DNA of 64,000 nucleotides from CAIOZA01 sp964464375 (lineage in GTDB: Bacteria > Bacteroidota > Ignavibacteria > Kapaibacteriales > UBA2268). Below, in pieces: positions 1 to 8,408 of this stretch. Every line of letters begins with the position of its first letter. Within the stretch, counting starts at the first letter, position 1. The position numbers were made by a program, and so were the translations under genes. The notes beneath the pieces are model-generated. The model saw nothing but the letters and a program-made list of their open reading frames with translations, made no database searches and was not told where the DNA came from. The stretch is from contig CAYXFU010000003.1 in the NCBI GenBank assembly GCA_964464375.1, positions 1 to 64,000 on the forward strand, read 5' to 3'.

Positions 1-36
1 AATTATTATCAAATAAAATTAGGAATTTAACACAGT

Positions 37-148
37 TCATTCCCGTGCATACGGGTACCGAAGGTCTGCGTAGCGAATCTATTCCTTTCTTAGTTAAAAA
101 AGATTCCTGCATTAGCTTCGCTGTTACTTCGTGATCGCAGGAATGACA
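37..148. repeat. Dispersed TCATTCC-type intergenic repeat with inverted ends
   Basis: The element opens with TCATTCCCGTG and closes with CGCAGGAATGACAG, so its ends are inverted (TCATTCC / GGAATGA). Between them are fragments such as GTAGCGAATC and TTAGCTTCGC. Related sequence recurs near 21281 and 60655. There is no coding potential. The rest of bases 1-292 is AT-rich intergenic sequence in which I see nothing else. Confidence 0.5.
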
Positions 149-292
149 GCCTGGGTCTTGCATTGCAGCATTTACTGATAGTTTCTAGGAATAAATGTGC
201 TTAAATATCGACTATAATCCAATTTCTGCATAAAATAGCATTATCTTGACATGATGCTTGAGATACTCAATCAAAATTTAAGCTCCTACTAT

Positions 293-1639
293 TTATTTTG
301 TTTTAAAATTTTGTATCTCATCATAATTAATTTTCATAGCTCGGAGTTTCCGCTTACCTTCATAATTCAAATACAATATTAATGGTAAAAAAATAGGATT
401 GCATCTCAATGTTCTAATAAGGATAGCAGGCCATGAGCTTATCTTTTTATGTAGTTTGAGATATGCTTCTTCGACTTCATAGTCTTTCATTCTTGCTGGA
501 CTAAAGAATAACTTACTGCAAGGGATGCTATACTTTGGGTTTAATTTCTGAAATTCTTCGTAAAATCTATTGTAAATTCTTCCTTCTTTCTCAATTATGT
601 TATAAACACCAGTACCAGGTAATGGAATAAGTAAATGAATATATGGGATATCGATTTTATTTTCAATTATGAACTCATGAACCTTATCGAAGGATTCGGG
701 TGTGTCATTATCAAGACCAAACATGAAAAACGCACCAAGAAGAATTCCTGCCATCTTAATATTTTTTAATTGCTGAGAATAACGTTTTTCGTTAGAAAAT
801 TTATTGAGTTGCTTGAGGTTAGTTTTGTCTAAAGTTTCAATACCGAAAAAAAGGATTTTGCAACCTGCTTGTTTCAAAAGCTCCAAAACTTCAGTGTCAT
901 CGCCAATTTCAATGGTTGATTGAGCTGCCCAATATAAATGAAGTTTCTCATCAATCATTCTTTGTAACAGCTTTTTTAGATATTCACGATCATTGAATAA
1001 ATTTGCATCGAGAAATCCAATGAATTTATTCTTCTTTTTTATTACCTTTAGGTCATATATTACAAATTCAATATCTCTTACTCTATATTTACTATGATAA
1101 AATTGAGGATAACAACAATAAGAACAGGAATATTTACATCCGGCACTCGTCATAGCAGGATAAAACCACATTTTGTGATTTTCAAAAACAGTATAATCGA
1201 ATGGAAAATCGAGATTCATACCTAAATCATACTCTGGTTTTAAACTTCCATTAGTTATATCATTCAGCATATCCTTCATTGATTGTGGATTTGGATAACC
1301 AGTAAAAAATGAGTCAACAACATCTAGCAAAACTACCCTACTGATATTTTCCATCAGAACCCCTATAACAACAAACTTACCGTTATCATGGAATTTCTTC
1401 GCAACTTCGAAGGCATGAACAATATCATAACCTGTTGAAGTTAAAATGACTACAGATGCTGGATCATTATAATCAATTTCGTCGAAATATTCAATACAGA
1501 TTCGTTTCTCCCAATTCAGAGGAATAGTAGCACTAATGATTGGCAGATTATTTGAGAAATTAAATACGGGTAGTCTTTTTATGAGCTTTCCATCCATTGT
1601 TTTATAGGAAGGCTGAATAATATAAACACGTTTTTCCAT
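293..1639 (-). CDS. B12-binding-like radical SAM protein
   Basis: This is a radical SAM enzyme of the cobalamin-binding-domain type. The N-terminal ~150 residues look like the Rossmann-type B12-binding region of this superfamily. The core carries the CxxxCxxC 4Fe-4S motif at about residues 168-175 (sequence SAGCKYSCSYCCYPQF). It is followed by a TIM-barrel section containing FFGIETLD and LGAFFMFGLDNDTPES, which is typical of Elp3/MiaB-like radical SAM folds. I start it at the ATG at 1639, which has an AGAGG ribosome-binding site 6 nt upstream; a TTG six codons earlier is possible but has none. The gene stands alone, and its substrate cannot be read from context. Relatives methylate or rearrange lipids, tetrapyrroles or natural products. 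The superfamily call is firm; the reaction is unknown. Confidence 0.85.
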   Translation of the reverse strand: MEKRVYIIQPSYKTMDGKLIKRLPVFNFSNNLPIISATIPLNWEKRICIEYFDEIDYNDPASVVILTSTGYDIVHAFEVAKKFHDNGKFVVIGVLMENISRVVLLDVVDSFFTGYPNPQSMKDMLNDITNGSLKPEYDLGMNLDFPFDYTVFENHKMWFYPAMTSAGCKYSCSYCCYPQFYHSKYRVRDIEFVIYDLKVIKKKNKFIGFLDANLFNDREYLKKLLQRMIDEKLHLYWAAQSTIEIGDDTEVLELLKQAGCKILFFGIETLDKTNLKQLNKFSNEKRYSQQLKNIKMAGILLGAFFMFGLDNDTPESFDKVHEFIIENKIDIPYIHLLIPLPGTGVYNIIEKEGRIYNRFYEEFQKLNPKYSIPCSKLFFSPARMKDYEVEEAYLKLHKKISSWPAILIRTLRCNPIFLPLILYLNYEGKRKLRAMKINYDEIQNFKTK

Positions 1640-1746
1640 GAGATCCTCTTTTTTCAAAATTTATTTATTTCTAAAGCAAATTAGGTTTGCAAGAAATCTG
1701 AATTGTCAAAGATTTGTCAATAAAATGTAAAAATCAATGGTGTTAA

Positions 1747-1785
1747 AAAGAAAAATCCCTGTAACTTTAGTAATTACAAGGATTT
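1747..1785 (-). terminator. Rho-independent terminator after tRNA-Pro
   Basis: An 11-bp stem with one mismatch (arms 1754-1764 and 1774-1784) and a 9-nt loop is followed on the minus strand by TTTTTCTTTTT. It lies 16 nt past the tRNA 3' end and ends its transcript before the radical SAM gene. Confidence 0.7.
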
Positions 1786-1800
1786 ATTCTATTTTTGCAG

Positions 1801-1875
1801 TCGGGGCAGCAGGATTCGAACCTGCGACCTTCTGCTCCCAAAACAGACGCGCTAACCGGGCTGCGCCATGCCCCG
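1801..1875 (-). tRNA. tRNA-Pro (anticodon TGG)
   Basis: A 75-nt cloverleaf on the minus strand. The acceptor arms are CGGGGCA/TGCCCCG with discriminator A. The D-arm is GCGCAGCCCGGTTAGCGC, the anticodon loop is TTTGGGA (anticodon TGG), and the T-arm contains GGTTCGAATCC. No CCA is encoded. The plus-strand reading frame over it is spurious. Confidence 0.96.
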
Positions 1876-1889
1876 AAAAAGCAAGAATA

Positions 1890-1921
1890 CAAAATTCGCA
1901 CTTTTTTATGATTTTTCCAAA
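1890..1921 (-). promoter_or_regulatory. Bacteroidetes-type promoter for tRNA-Pro
   Basis: On the minus strand a TTTG (-33) is followed by 20 nt and then GAATTTTG, one base from the TAnnTTTG -7 consensus. It ends 14 nt before the tRNA 5' end, the spacing expected for tRNA transcription. Confidence 0.6.
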
Positions 1922-1937
1922 TTTAATCGCATTTATT

Positions 1938-3005
1938 TTATTCGAACGTCAGAGGAATATTCTGGATACGCTTGTCCCTGCGCTGTTTAGCAAGTTCACG
2001 CAAGTCCACAACTTTATCGGCTTCATCTACAATTTCTGCACCTATTATATTTTCCATTACATCCTCCATGGTTAGGATACCATCTATCTGACCATATTCA
2101 TCTACTACGAGGAACATGTGCTGACGTTGCTTTAGGAATTGTTCGAGAGCGTCGTCCAAAGCTGCATTTTCCGGAATAAAATTTATTTCTCTTGCAATTT
2201 CACGCAGACGGATTAGCTCCTGATTTTTTAATGCAGCATTGAGTATGTCTTTAGTCATAACATACCCTATAACTCCATCATCGATTGTTTTGCCCTCCCA
2301 GATGGGAAATCGTGAGTACATCTGTAGTTCAGGAAGATTAACAACCTCTCCGATTGTAAAATCAGCCTCAAGACTTGAAACAACTGTGCGTGGTGTCATC
2401 ACATCGGAGACAAGAACCTCACCAAAGTGCATAACGTTTTTCATAATGCGGTACTCGTCTTCATCTATAGAACCATCTTCTTTGGCTGTCTCGAATAGCG
2501 CATTAATTTCATCCCGGGCAATTTCTTCTTGTTTGATGCCAGTCATTACCGATAAAATGAAATGATTGAACTGACCCACCAGATTCCCCAGATGGCATAC
2601 CAGATTAAGAATAAAAAATAATTTTGTTGCAAGAATCTGGGTGAATCTCTTACCAATACCTAACATAATCATGCGCTGGAGATAGACCAGGACTAAGAGA
2701 ACAAGAAAAAAGATTGAAATATTAATCCAATCGAGATATGATTCAAAAAGAAATGTGACGAGGAATCCGGCTGAAAGAAGATATGCAATTACCTCGAAAT
2801 GATAAATTCCGTTAACTGCTTTCTCATGATGAACGTAGAGATGTTCAATTTTTGAACCGTCAATATTGCTTTTAGTCTCAAGTTGATTAATATCATCCTG
2901 AGTAAGGTTATCAAGTATTGAAGCAAATAAAGAAGATACTCCACCGATTAACAGAAGGATAGCAGAGAGATAAATATGTAGAATATATTGAAAAACAGAC
3001 TCCAT
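1938..3005 (-). CDS. CNNM/HlyC-CorC family protein with paired CBS domains
   Basis: This inner-membrane protein of the CNNM/CorC (hemolysin C) family is linked to divalent cation (Mg/Co) homeostasis. An N-terminal DUF21 transmembrane region with about four helices (residues 1-160) is followed by the linker EEIARDEINALFETAKEDG. Two CBS domains follow (about 190-320), with the signatures VMTPRTVVSSL and MFLVVDEYGQIDGILTMEDV. At 355 residues it is shorter than the usual 420-450 because the C-terminal CorC/HlyC domain is absent; the chain ends in a basic tail. It lies upstream of tRNA-Pro on the same strand. The ATG start at 3005 leads directly into the first helix. Transported ion and direction are not established for this subgroup. 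Confidence 0.85.
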   Translation of the reverse strand: MESVFQYILHIYLSAILLLIGGVSSLFASILDNLTQDDINQLETKSNIDGSKIEHLYVHHEKAVNGIYHFEVIAYLLSAGFLVTFLFESYLDWINISIFFLVLLVLVYLQRMIMLGIGKRFTQILATKLFFILNLVCHLGNLVGQFNHFILSVMTGIKQEEIARDEINALFETAKEDGSIDEDEYRIMKNVMHFGEVLVSDVMTPRTVVSSLEADFTIGEVVNLPELQMYSRFPIWEGKTIDDGVIGYVMTKDILNAALKNQELIRLREIAREINFIPENAALDDALEQFLKQRQHMFLVVDEYGQIDGILTMEDVMENIIGAEIVDEADKVVDLRELAKQRRDKRIQNIPLTFE

Positions 3006-3039
3006 AAATTAATCGAACAAACTTTAAGCAATGACCTTA

Positions 3040-3666
3040 CTATGAACTGAACTTCTTATCGATAATTGTAATTCTACCCGGATAAACTAATGGTCCGAAT
3101 GGAGTATTCACTGTCGGTTGAGCATCGAGCCTCAGCCTTGCAGCAGAACCATTTACTCCGCCCAAAGCAAGGGCTAGATTTACAATCCCGTCCTTACCTT
3201 TACCACTAAAGAATTTATATAAGTCAAGCCTCATAGTCAATGGAATAATTGTGCTCTGACCGGTTCCGGGTATCTCAATCGGGCTTGAGATGTTACCACT
3301 AATAGTAGGTACATCGTCAATATAGAGCTGCCAGTCAAGTCCTGCCAAAGTTGCTGTAGAACTTACACTACCACCCGAACCTGTATTGGGATTCATAGCC
3401 GCAACATTAAGTGTAAATTCAGCAGGGAAACTATTTGAGGATAAAGCAGAAGCAAACTTAATACCATCGCTAAGCGAAAAATCCGAAAGCCCCCTTTTGT
3501 TACTAAGTCCTATCCCCATAAGATTAAAATTATTGACATTTTCGAGTTTGAACTGCAATCTCTGCAAATTAGTTAACTGTTGAGTTATTTTACTTATAGA
3601 GGAACAACTATAGAATGTCATCAAAGTAAATGAAATCAAAAGAATCATTGATAATTTATTTTTCAT
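3040..3666 (-). CDS. LEA-14/WHy-like lipoprotein
   Basis: A predicted secreted lipoprotein. From the ATG at 3666 it has a hydrophobic leader ending in a Cys (MTFYSC, Cys near residue 21). The body matches the LEA type 2 (water stress/hypersensitive response) pattern: a beta-rich domain with VNNFNLMGIGLS, FTLNVAAMNPN and LDWQLYIDDVPTISGNIS, where a bound-type loop precedes an Asn-rich strand. An upstream TTG adds eight non-signal-like residues and was not used. It is 34 nt upstream of the CNNM gene on the same strand, so co-transcription is plausible. Function is unknown; the family may buffer membranes or proteins against stress. The fold assignment is by pattern and moderately secure. Confidence 0.65.
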   Translation of the reverse strand: MKNKLSMILLISFTLMTFYSCSSISKITQQLTNLQRLQFKLENVNNFNLMGIGLSNKRGLSDFSLSDGIKFASALSSNSFPAEFTLNVAAMNPNTGSGGSVSSTATLAGLDWQLYIDDVPTISGNISSPIEIPGTGQSTIIPLTMRLDLYKFFSGKGKDGIVNLALALGGVNGSAARLRLDAQPTVNTPFGPLVYPGRITIIDKKFSS

Positions 3667-3735
3667 GGTTTTATTATAACAGTTAAACAAACAGTAAAAA
3701 TGAAGTTAATGAATCATTATTATTGTTAATTGTAA

Positions 3736-3772
3736 TAAAAAAGCCTGTCACAGAAAACTGCAACAGGCTTTA
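3736..3772 (-). terminator. Terminator of the response regulator gene
   Basis: A perfect stem, AAAGCCTGT (3740-3748) with ACAGGCTTT (3763-3771), is flanked by A/T runs on both sides. On the minus strand it sits 16 nt after the response regulator stop. The long A run on the other side could also let it work on the plus strand. Confidence 0.75.
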
Positions 3773-3787
3773 AAAAAAAATAATGTC

Positions 3788-4276
3788 TTATTTGTAGTTG
3801 GCGTCAGTTAACACTGCATCAAGAGTTTTACCACCAAAGTTGTATTCACCTGCAATTGCCTTAGAAATAATATCTTTCAAACAATTAGTTCTTCTAACTT
3901 CGATAGCCCAATTTGCTAGCAGTCTTACTTTAGCAATTAATAACTTTTCCTCAATTGGTTTGCTAAGGAAGTCATCTGCACCGGCATCGATAGATTTAAT
4001 CTGGTTTGCTACATCATTCAATGCAGTAACAATGATTACCGGAATCTGAGAAGTTCCTGAATTTTCCTTCAGCCGCTTTACAGTTTCGTATCCATCTAGT
4101 CTAGGCATCATAACATCCAGAACTATTGCATCAGGCTTACGGGCATCAACTTTTTCCAAGCAATCAATACCGTCATAAGCTTCATCTACTTCAAATCCGT
4201 TTGCTTCCAGATATTTTCTTAGAAGTTTCAGTGTGATTTTATTATCATCTACTATTAGAATGAAGGGTTGAGCCAT
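3788..4276 (-). CDS. Single-domain response regulator (CheY-like receiver)
   Basis: A stand-alone receiver protein. Numbered from the ATG at 4276, the acidic pocket is DD at 10-11, the phosphoacceptor is Asp54 (VLDVMMP), the conserved Thr/Ser switch lies in IIVTAL, and the Lys is K106 (LSKPI). A ~45-residue C-terminal tail has no recognisable DNA-binding or enzymatic domain. The 4276 start has a GGGG stretch 6-9 nt upstream; an ATG four codons earlier (4288) lacks a clear ribosome-binding site. No histidine kinase is adjacent, so it is an orphan that probably acts by protein-protein contact. The partner kinase is unknown. Confidence 0.88.
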   Translation of the reverse strand: MAQPFILIVDDNKITLKLLRKYLEANGFEVDEAYDGIDCLEKVDARKPDAIVLDVMMPRLDGYETVKRLKENSGTSQIPVIIVTALNDVANQIKSIDAGADDFLSKPIEEKLLIAKVRLLANWAIEVRRTNCLKDIISKAIAGEYNFGGKTLDAVLTDANYK

Positions 4277-4329
4277 ATTTTTCCCCATATATTTATCTGA
4301 ATCAAGTTTTAATCTATTTAGTATTTTTA

Positions 4330-4337
4330 CAAATATA
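4330..4337 (-). promoter_or_regulatory. Possible -7 promoter element for the response regulator
   Basis: TATATTTG on the minus strand fits TAnnTTTG and lies 53 nt upstream of the response regulator ATG. No good TTTG partner is visible at the usual distance, so only half of the promoter is supported. Confidence 0.3.
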
Positions 4338-4541
4338 CATTTGCTAAACTACAATATAAAAAAAAATATTAAAAAAATATTGGATATTCATTAAATTATC
4401 CAATTATTATTGATAGGATCGGTCATTTAGCTCAAATACTTTAACATTAAATTTGATTAGATTACAATTTTTGATAACTTACTAAGTTATTATTACCAAC
4501 TGTTAAGTTATTATTCCAAATAATTTTAAATTAAATCAATA

Positions 4542-6878
4542 TTGGCAAAACAATACAAAATAGTAAAATCCGGTTTATTGATATTTTTCTTTTTAATACT
4601 GATTGATTGCACTATTGCAAATGCGAATGAATTACCTTATCCCTCAAGAGCCGATAGTGCTCGCTTAGAGATAAATAATATTATATTCACCGGAACGACT
4701 GAATTCGCTCAGGAAGAACTAAAAAGAGTTATTCTTACACAAGAAACAGATCTGAACTTATTTCACAGAGGGTTACGTTTCCTTTACGAGCAGTCCAGAA
4801 TCAACCGCTATGCTCCCGATTTCGTAAAAAAAAATCTGCTCGAAGCTGTGGGTGAATGGAAGGGTGAATTCCAGTTTTATAAAGCTCAAAGTATCGAACT
4901 TGATTCAGTCAGGGTTCATAATTTTTATTTTCAAAAGGGATTCCATCACATTGACATTAAAATCTTTTTTTATGGACTTAAACAAACAAAAAAGAATACT
5001 CTTGAATTTCGGATTAATCCCGGAAAAAGATGGAAGTTCACAAATGTTGTATATTATGGTCTTGATACTATAGCACTTGAAGTACTAAACCAGATTAATT
5101 TACTTAAAAAAATAAAAAAAGACGATGACTTCGATGAATACCGGCTTATGAATGAAATAAGTCAGATTCATCAGACTCTGAGAAGCTTTGGATATTATTA
5201 TTCCAAATTTGATCAGGATCCGATTAGTATTGATACTGCACTCTGTTATGATTCAGTTACGGTTCATTTTAATCCGGGTGTCAGACAAAAAATTGCAAAG
5301 ATAACTTTTGTTGATAGCTTGAAGGATCAAGCTGTTGTAGCAATGGGAATGAAGCGGGCACAGTTAAAGATAAGTGAAGGAGACTGGTATAATCCTTCAA
5401 AAGTAAACCAATCGGAGCTTAATCTTTATTCATTGGGAACATTTGATATGGTTAAGATTGATACTATCGGTACTTATTTAAACAGATCTGATTCTCTTTT
5501 ATCATTATTAATAAACCTGCAATACAGGAAACAACAAAATTATGGTGTAGCTCTTTTCCTAAACCAAACCAGCTGGAACACACGAACTAATCTGGGTGTA
5601 GAAGCTTATTATACTCACACTAATGCCTTTAATGCCGCACAGGTACTTAATCCATATATTAGATTATCAATACTGGATATCAATAACTTTTTTTCAAAGC
5701 TCTCTTCTATGGATTTAAACAGCTTTTTCTCTAATTATTCTCCAATTGAACGTGAAATATCAATTGGAATAAATTTCTCTCAACCACTTTTGTTCACACT
5801 TGATAATTCGAGAGTTGGATTTTCCTTCCAACCAAATTATTCCCAGAAATCATATAATAAATATTTAAAGCTTGAAACCTACAGTCTGCCAATCAGATTT
5901 CCTGTGAGGCTTCCTGATGTCACTTATTTCCAGAATGTATCCATTGAATTGGTGCCTGAGTATCAAAAACCAATCAATTTCAATAATCTGGATACTTTGA
6001 AGAACCAAACTACTAATCCTGATGATAAGATTGCTATTGAAGAAACAATATCACTGTACAAAAACCTCAATTCTTATGTCTATAATAGTAAACCATGGAT
6101 GACAGCCAATACAATAGGTTTCAATATTTTTGGTGACACACGTGATAATCCTTTTTCTCCATTAAAAGGAAATTTCACTTCTATTGGTTTTGACTTGATC
6201 AACCCCATGTTCCTGCCATTTGATAAATTAAAAGGTATAGCAAAATATATTCGATTTCAGATGATGTACCTTGGTTTCCGGGTTATCGACCATCAGTCAA
6301 CTTTGGCTGTGAAAGGTAAGATAGGCTATATTTACTGGTGGGATAAGAACACTAGTTATGTTCCAACAGATCGTCAGTTTTTTGCTGGTGGTGCAAACAG
6401 TGTCAGAGGCTGGTCATCAAGAAGATTGAGATATATCACAAACCCTGAGCAGAAAGCAAGCGTGATGTCCAACCTCTCAACATTTGCTCAGGATTATATT
6501 GGTAATTCTACTTTAATAGAAGGATCAATTGAATGGAGGTTCAGATTTAACCGACCAAGAGGAATTTATGGCGTTATAGCCGATCAAATCTCTAATGTTG
6601 GATTTACTGCATTTATAGATGTTGGTAATGCATTTCAGTGGTTAACAGTTGATTCAACAGGTAATTTCCAGTCTGATTACAAATGGCATTATTATATTAC
6701 TAAACTCGCCATTGCAGCAGGTATTGGGTTACGTTATGAAACACCGGTCGGTCCGTTGAGACTGGATTTCGGCTGGCCTATTTACGATCCTATGAGAAGC
6801 AGTGATGCCTGGATATTCCAAAGAAAGAATTTTTTTAATACTGTTCAGTTCCACATAGCTTTAGGTCATTCATTCTAA
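4542..6878 (+). CDS. Omp85/TamA-like outer membrane assembly protein
   Basis: An outer-membrane beta-barrel of the Omp85 superfamily (BamA/TamA type). A signal-like leader (residues 1-29) is followed by a periplasmic section of POTRA-like repeats (about 40-320), for example ARLEINNIIFTGTTEFAQEE and WKFTNVVYYGL. The C-terminal half is the barrel. The conserved loop-6 motif appears as FFAGGANSVRGW near residues 613-624, and the last strand ends in Phe (HIALGHSF). At 778 residues with fewer POTRAs than BamA, it resembles TamA or a second Bacteroidota Omp85. The start is TTG with no Shine-Dalgarno, so the exact N-terminus is uncertain. It is transcribed alone. It probably inserts or translocates outer-membrane proteins or lipids. 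Confidence 0.88.
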   Translation: MAKQYKIVKSGLLIFFFLILIDCTIANANELPYPSRADSARLEINNIIFTGTTEFAQEELKRVILTQETDLNLFHRGLRFLYEQSRINRYAPDFVKKNLLEAVGEWKGEFQFYKAQSIELDSVRVHNFYFQKGFHHIDIKIFFYGLKQTKKNTLEFRINPGKRWKFTNVVYYGLDTIALEVLNQINLLKKIKKDDDFDEYRLMNEISQIHQTLRSFGYYYSKFDQDPISIDTALCYDSVTVHFNPGVRQKIAKITFVDSLKDQAVVAMGMKRAQLKISEGDWYNPSKVNQSELNLYSLGTFDMVKIDTIGTYLNRSDSLLSLLINLQYRKQQNYGVALFLNQTSWNTRTNLGVEAYYTHTNAFNAAQVLNPYIRLSILDINNFFSKLSSMDLNSFFSNYSPIEREISIGINFSQPLLFTLDNSRVGFSFQPNYSQKSYNKYLKLETYSLPIRFPVRLPDVTYFQNVSIELVPEYQKPINFNNLDTLKNQTTNPDDKIAIEETISLYKNLNSYVYNSKPWMTANTIGFNIFGDTRDNPFSPLKGNFTSIGFDLINPMFLPFDKLKGIAKYIRFQMMYLGFRVIDHQSTLAVKGKIGYIYWWDKNTSYVPTDRQFFAGGANSVRGWSSRRLRYITNPEQKASVMSNLSTFAQDYIGNSTLIEGSIEWRFRFNRPRGIYGVIADQISNVGFTAFIDVGNAFQWLTVDSTGNFQSDYKWHYYITKLAIAAGIGLRYETPVGPLRLDFGWPIYDPMRSSDAWIFQRKNFFNTVQFHIALGHSF

Positions 6879-7002
6879 TTTTTCAATATATTGATGAGTA
6901 ATTTTTAAACAATTTTTTTATTCAAATAATATGGTTTTAATCGTCATACCGAATCAAATTGGAATCTGTAAAAAAAAGAAATATTGCGGAGTATTATAAG
7001 TT

Positions 7003-7563
7003 ATGGGATTTTTAATGTTTGAAATACCGCCAATGCAAAGCTGGGACGGATTACACCCTATGATTGTTCATATTCCTATTGGATTACTCTTATGCGTACC
7101 TTTTCTAATTCTTCTAGGGTTAGTTGCTCAAAAAAACAAAGAGACATTTTTTCTCATAGCATTTCTGATGTTATTAGTAGGAACTATTGGGACAATTCTG
7201 GCGGTTGCAACCGGTGAAGCCGCCGCCAAAGTAGCCGATACTTCCATTGGTGGCAGCAAATCGATTCTTGAAAATCATGAAGAATTAGCTAAAGTTACAA
7301 GGAATATTTATATAATATTATCTATTCTTTATTCAGCATTTCTCTTTTTACCAAGAATTTTAAAAAAGGCAATGAGTTCCAGGTTTACTCTTATTGGTAA
7401 TATCGCATTTCTTATACTTTTCTGTTTAGGTATTTTTGCGCTGGTCAATACATCTCATTATGGTGGAAGACTTGTTCACGAATTTGGAGTTAAATCCGTT
7501 ATAAAAGGTACAAGTGGTCAAGAGTCACCTAAGCCTCTTAAGTGGAATTCTGAAAATGACTAA
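7003..7563 (+). CDS. DUF2231 membrane protein
   Basis: An integral membrane protein of the DUF2231 family. Four hydrophobic segments lie at about 20-42, 47-68, 100-120 and 128-147. The family hallmarks are the N-terminal LHPMIVHIPIGLLL, with paired His near residues 18 and 22, and the C-terminal SHYGGRLVHEFGV. The conserved histidines suggest metal or haem binding, and relatives often sit beside cytochromes, but no cytochrome gene is adjacent here. A GGAG lies about 11 nt before the ATG. It is 31 nt upstream of dapB, so the two may share a transcript without a functional link. Biochemical role unknown. Confidence 0.75.
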   Translation: MGFLMFEIPPMQSWDGLHPMIVHIPIGLLLCVPFLILLGLVAQKNKETFFLIAFLMLLVGTIGTILAVATGEAAAKVADTSIGGSKSILENHEELAKVTRNIYIILSILYSAFLFLPRILKKAMSSRFTLIGNIAFLILFCLGIFALVNTSHYGGRLVHEFGVKSVIKGTSGQESPKPLKWNSEND

Positions 7564-7594
7564 TTTATAATTTACATTTTAACTGATAAAATAT

Positions 7595-8338
7595 ATGAAT
7601 AAAGATAAGCCAAAGATTGCAATTATCGGATACGGTTCTATGGGTAAAGAAGTTGAAAGAATAGCTAATGAACAGGAAATCACTGTTTCTGAAATATTCG
7701 ATATTGATAATCTACCAGATCCGGACGGAAAATATAAATTTGACGTGGCAATTGATTTCACTCAACCAACCTCTGTCATCAATAATATTGAATTGGTTGC
7801 TTCACTTGGAAAAAACATGGTAGTCGGAACGACCGGTTGGCTCGAGGATATCAATCAAGCTGAAGTAATTATAAAAAAAGCAGGTACTGGACTTGTTTAT
7901 GGAACAAATTTTTCAATTGGAATGCAGATGTTTATTAGAATTACCAAATTAGCTGCTTCCCTGACAAATAGCCTTGAAGATTATGACATTATGCTTCATG
8001 AACTTCACCATAAGCATAAAAAAGATTCACCAAGCGGTTCTGCTCTCACTCTTGCAAACACAATCATCAAGGAAATAAAACGCAAAAAAGTAATAAATGA
8101 TGAAATCTCAAAAGGATTGATTGATCCAAGACAGCTTCATGTTACTTCCACACGTGGTGGTGAAATCACAGGCACACATACCGTTTATATTGACTCAGAA
8201 GCAGATTCCATTGAATTAACACATAGGGCAAAGAACAGGACAGGATTTGCTTCAGGAGCAGTAGAATCAGCCAAATGGATATACAAGCGTAAAGGCTTCT
8301 ATGATTTCAATGTAGTATTTGATAAGATAATCAAATAA
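7595..8338 (+). CDS. dapB: 4-hydroxy-tetrahydrodipicolinate reductase
   Basis: DapB performs the NAD(P)H-dependent reduction in the lysine/meso-diaminopimelate pathway, which feeds peptidoglycan. The Rossmann motif GYGSMG is at residues 12-17, the GTTGW loop at 78-82, and the catalytic signature ELHHKHKKDSPSGSAL at 136-151. That signature corresponds to the E. coli catalytic His159/Lys163 pair (here His138 and Lys142) and the substrate-binding DxPSG. At 247 residues it is normal length, slightly short like other Bacteroidota versions. It is followed 70 nt later by murA, also for peptidoglycan. No other lysine genes are nearby. Confidence 0.95.
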   Translation: MNKDKPKIAIIGYGSMGKEVERIANEQEITVSEIFDIDNLPDPDGKYKFDVAIDFTQPTSVINNIELVASLGKNMVVGTTGWLEDINQAEVIIKKAGTGLVYGTNFSIGMQMFIRITKLAASLTNSLEDYDIMLHELHHKHKKDSPSGSALTLANTIIKEIKRKKVINDEISKGLIDPRQLHVTSTRGGEITGTHTVYIDSEADSIELTHRAKNRTGFASGAVESAKWIYKRKGFYDFNVVFDKIIK

Positions 8339-8408
8339 ATCATAAATTTTTAGTTTGAATAAATTAGCCTTAAGTTTGCAGTTTAATCATTTTCAATCAA
8401 AGAAATAA

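Noticed and set aside
1737..2075. Plus-strand open frame of 112 residues
   Set aside because: It translates the complement of tRNA-Pro (AAGFEPATF is a well-known artefact of tRNA antisense) and then the antisense of the CNNM gene.
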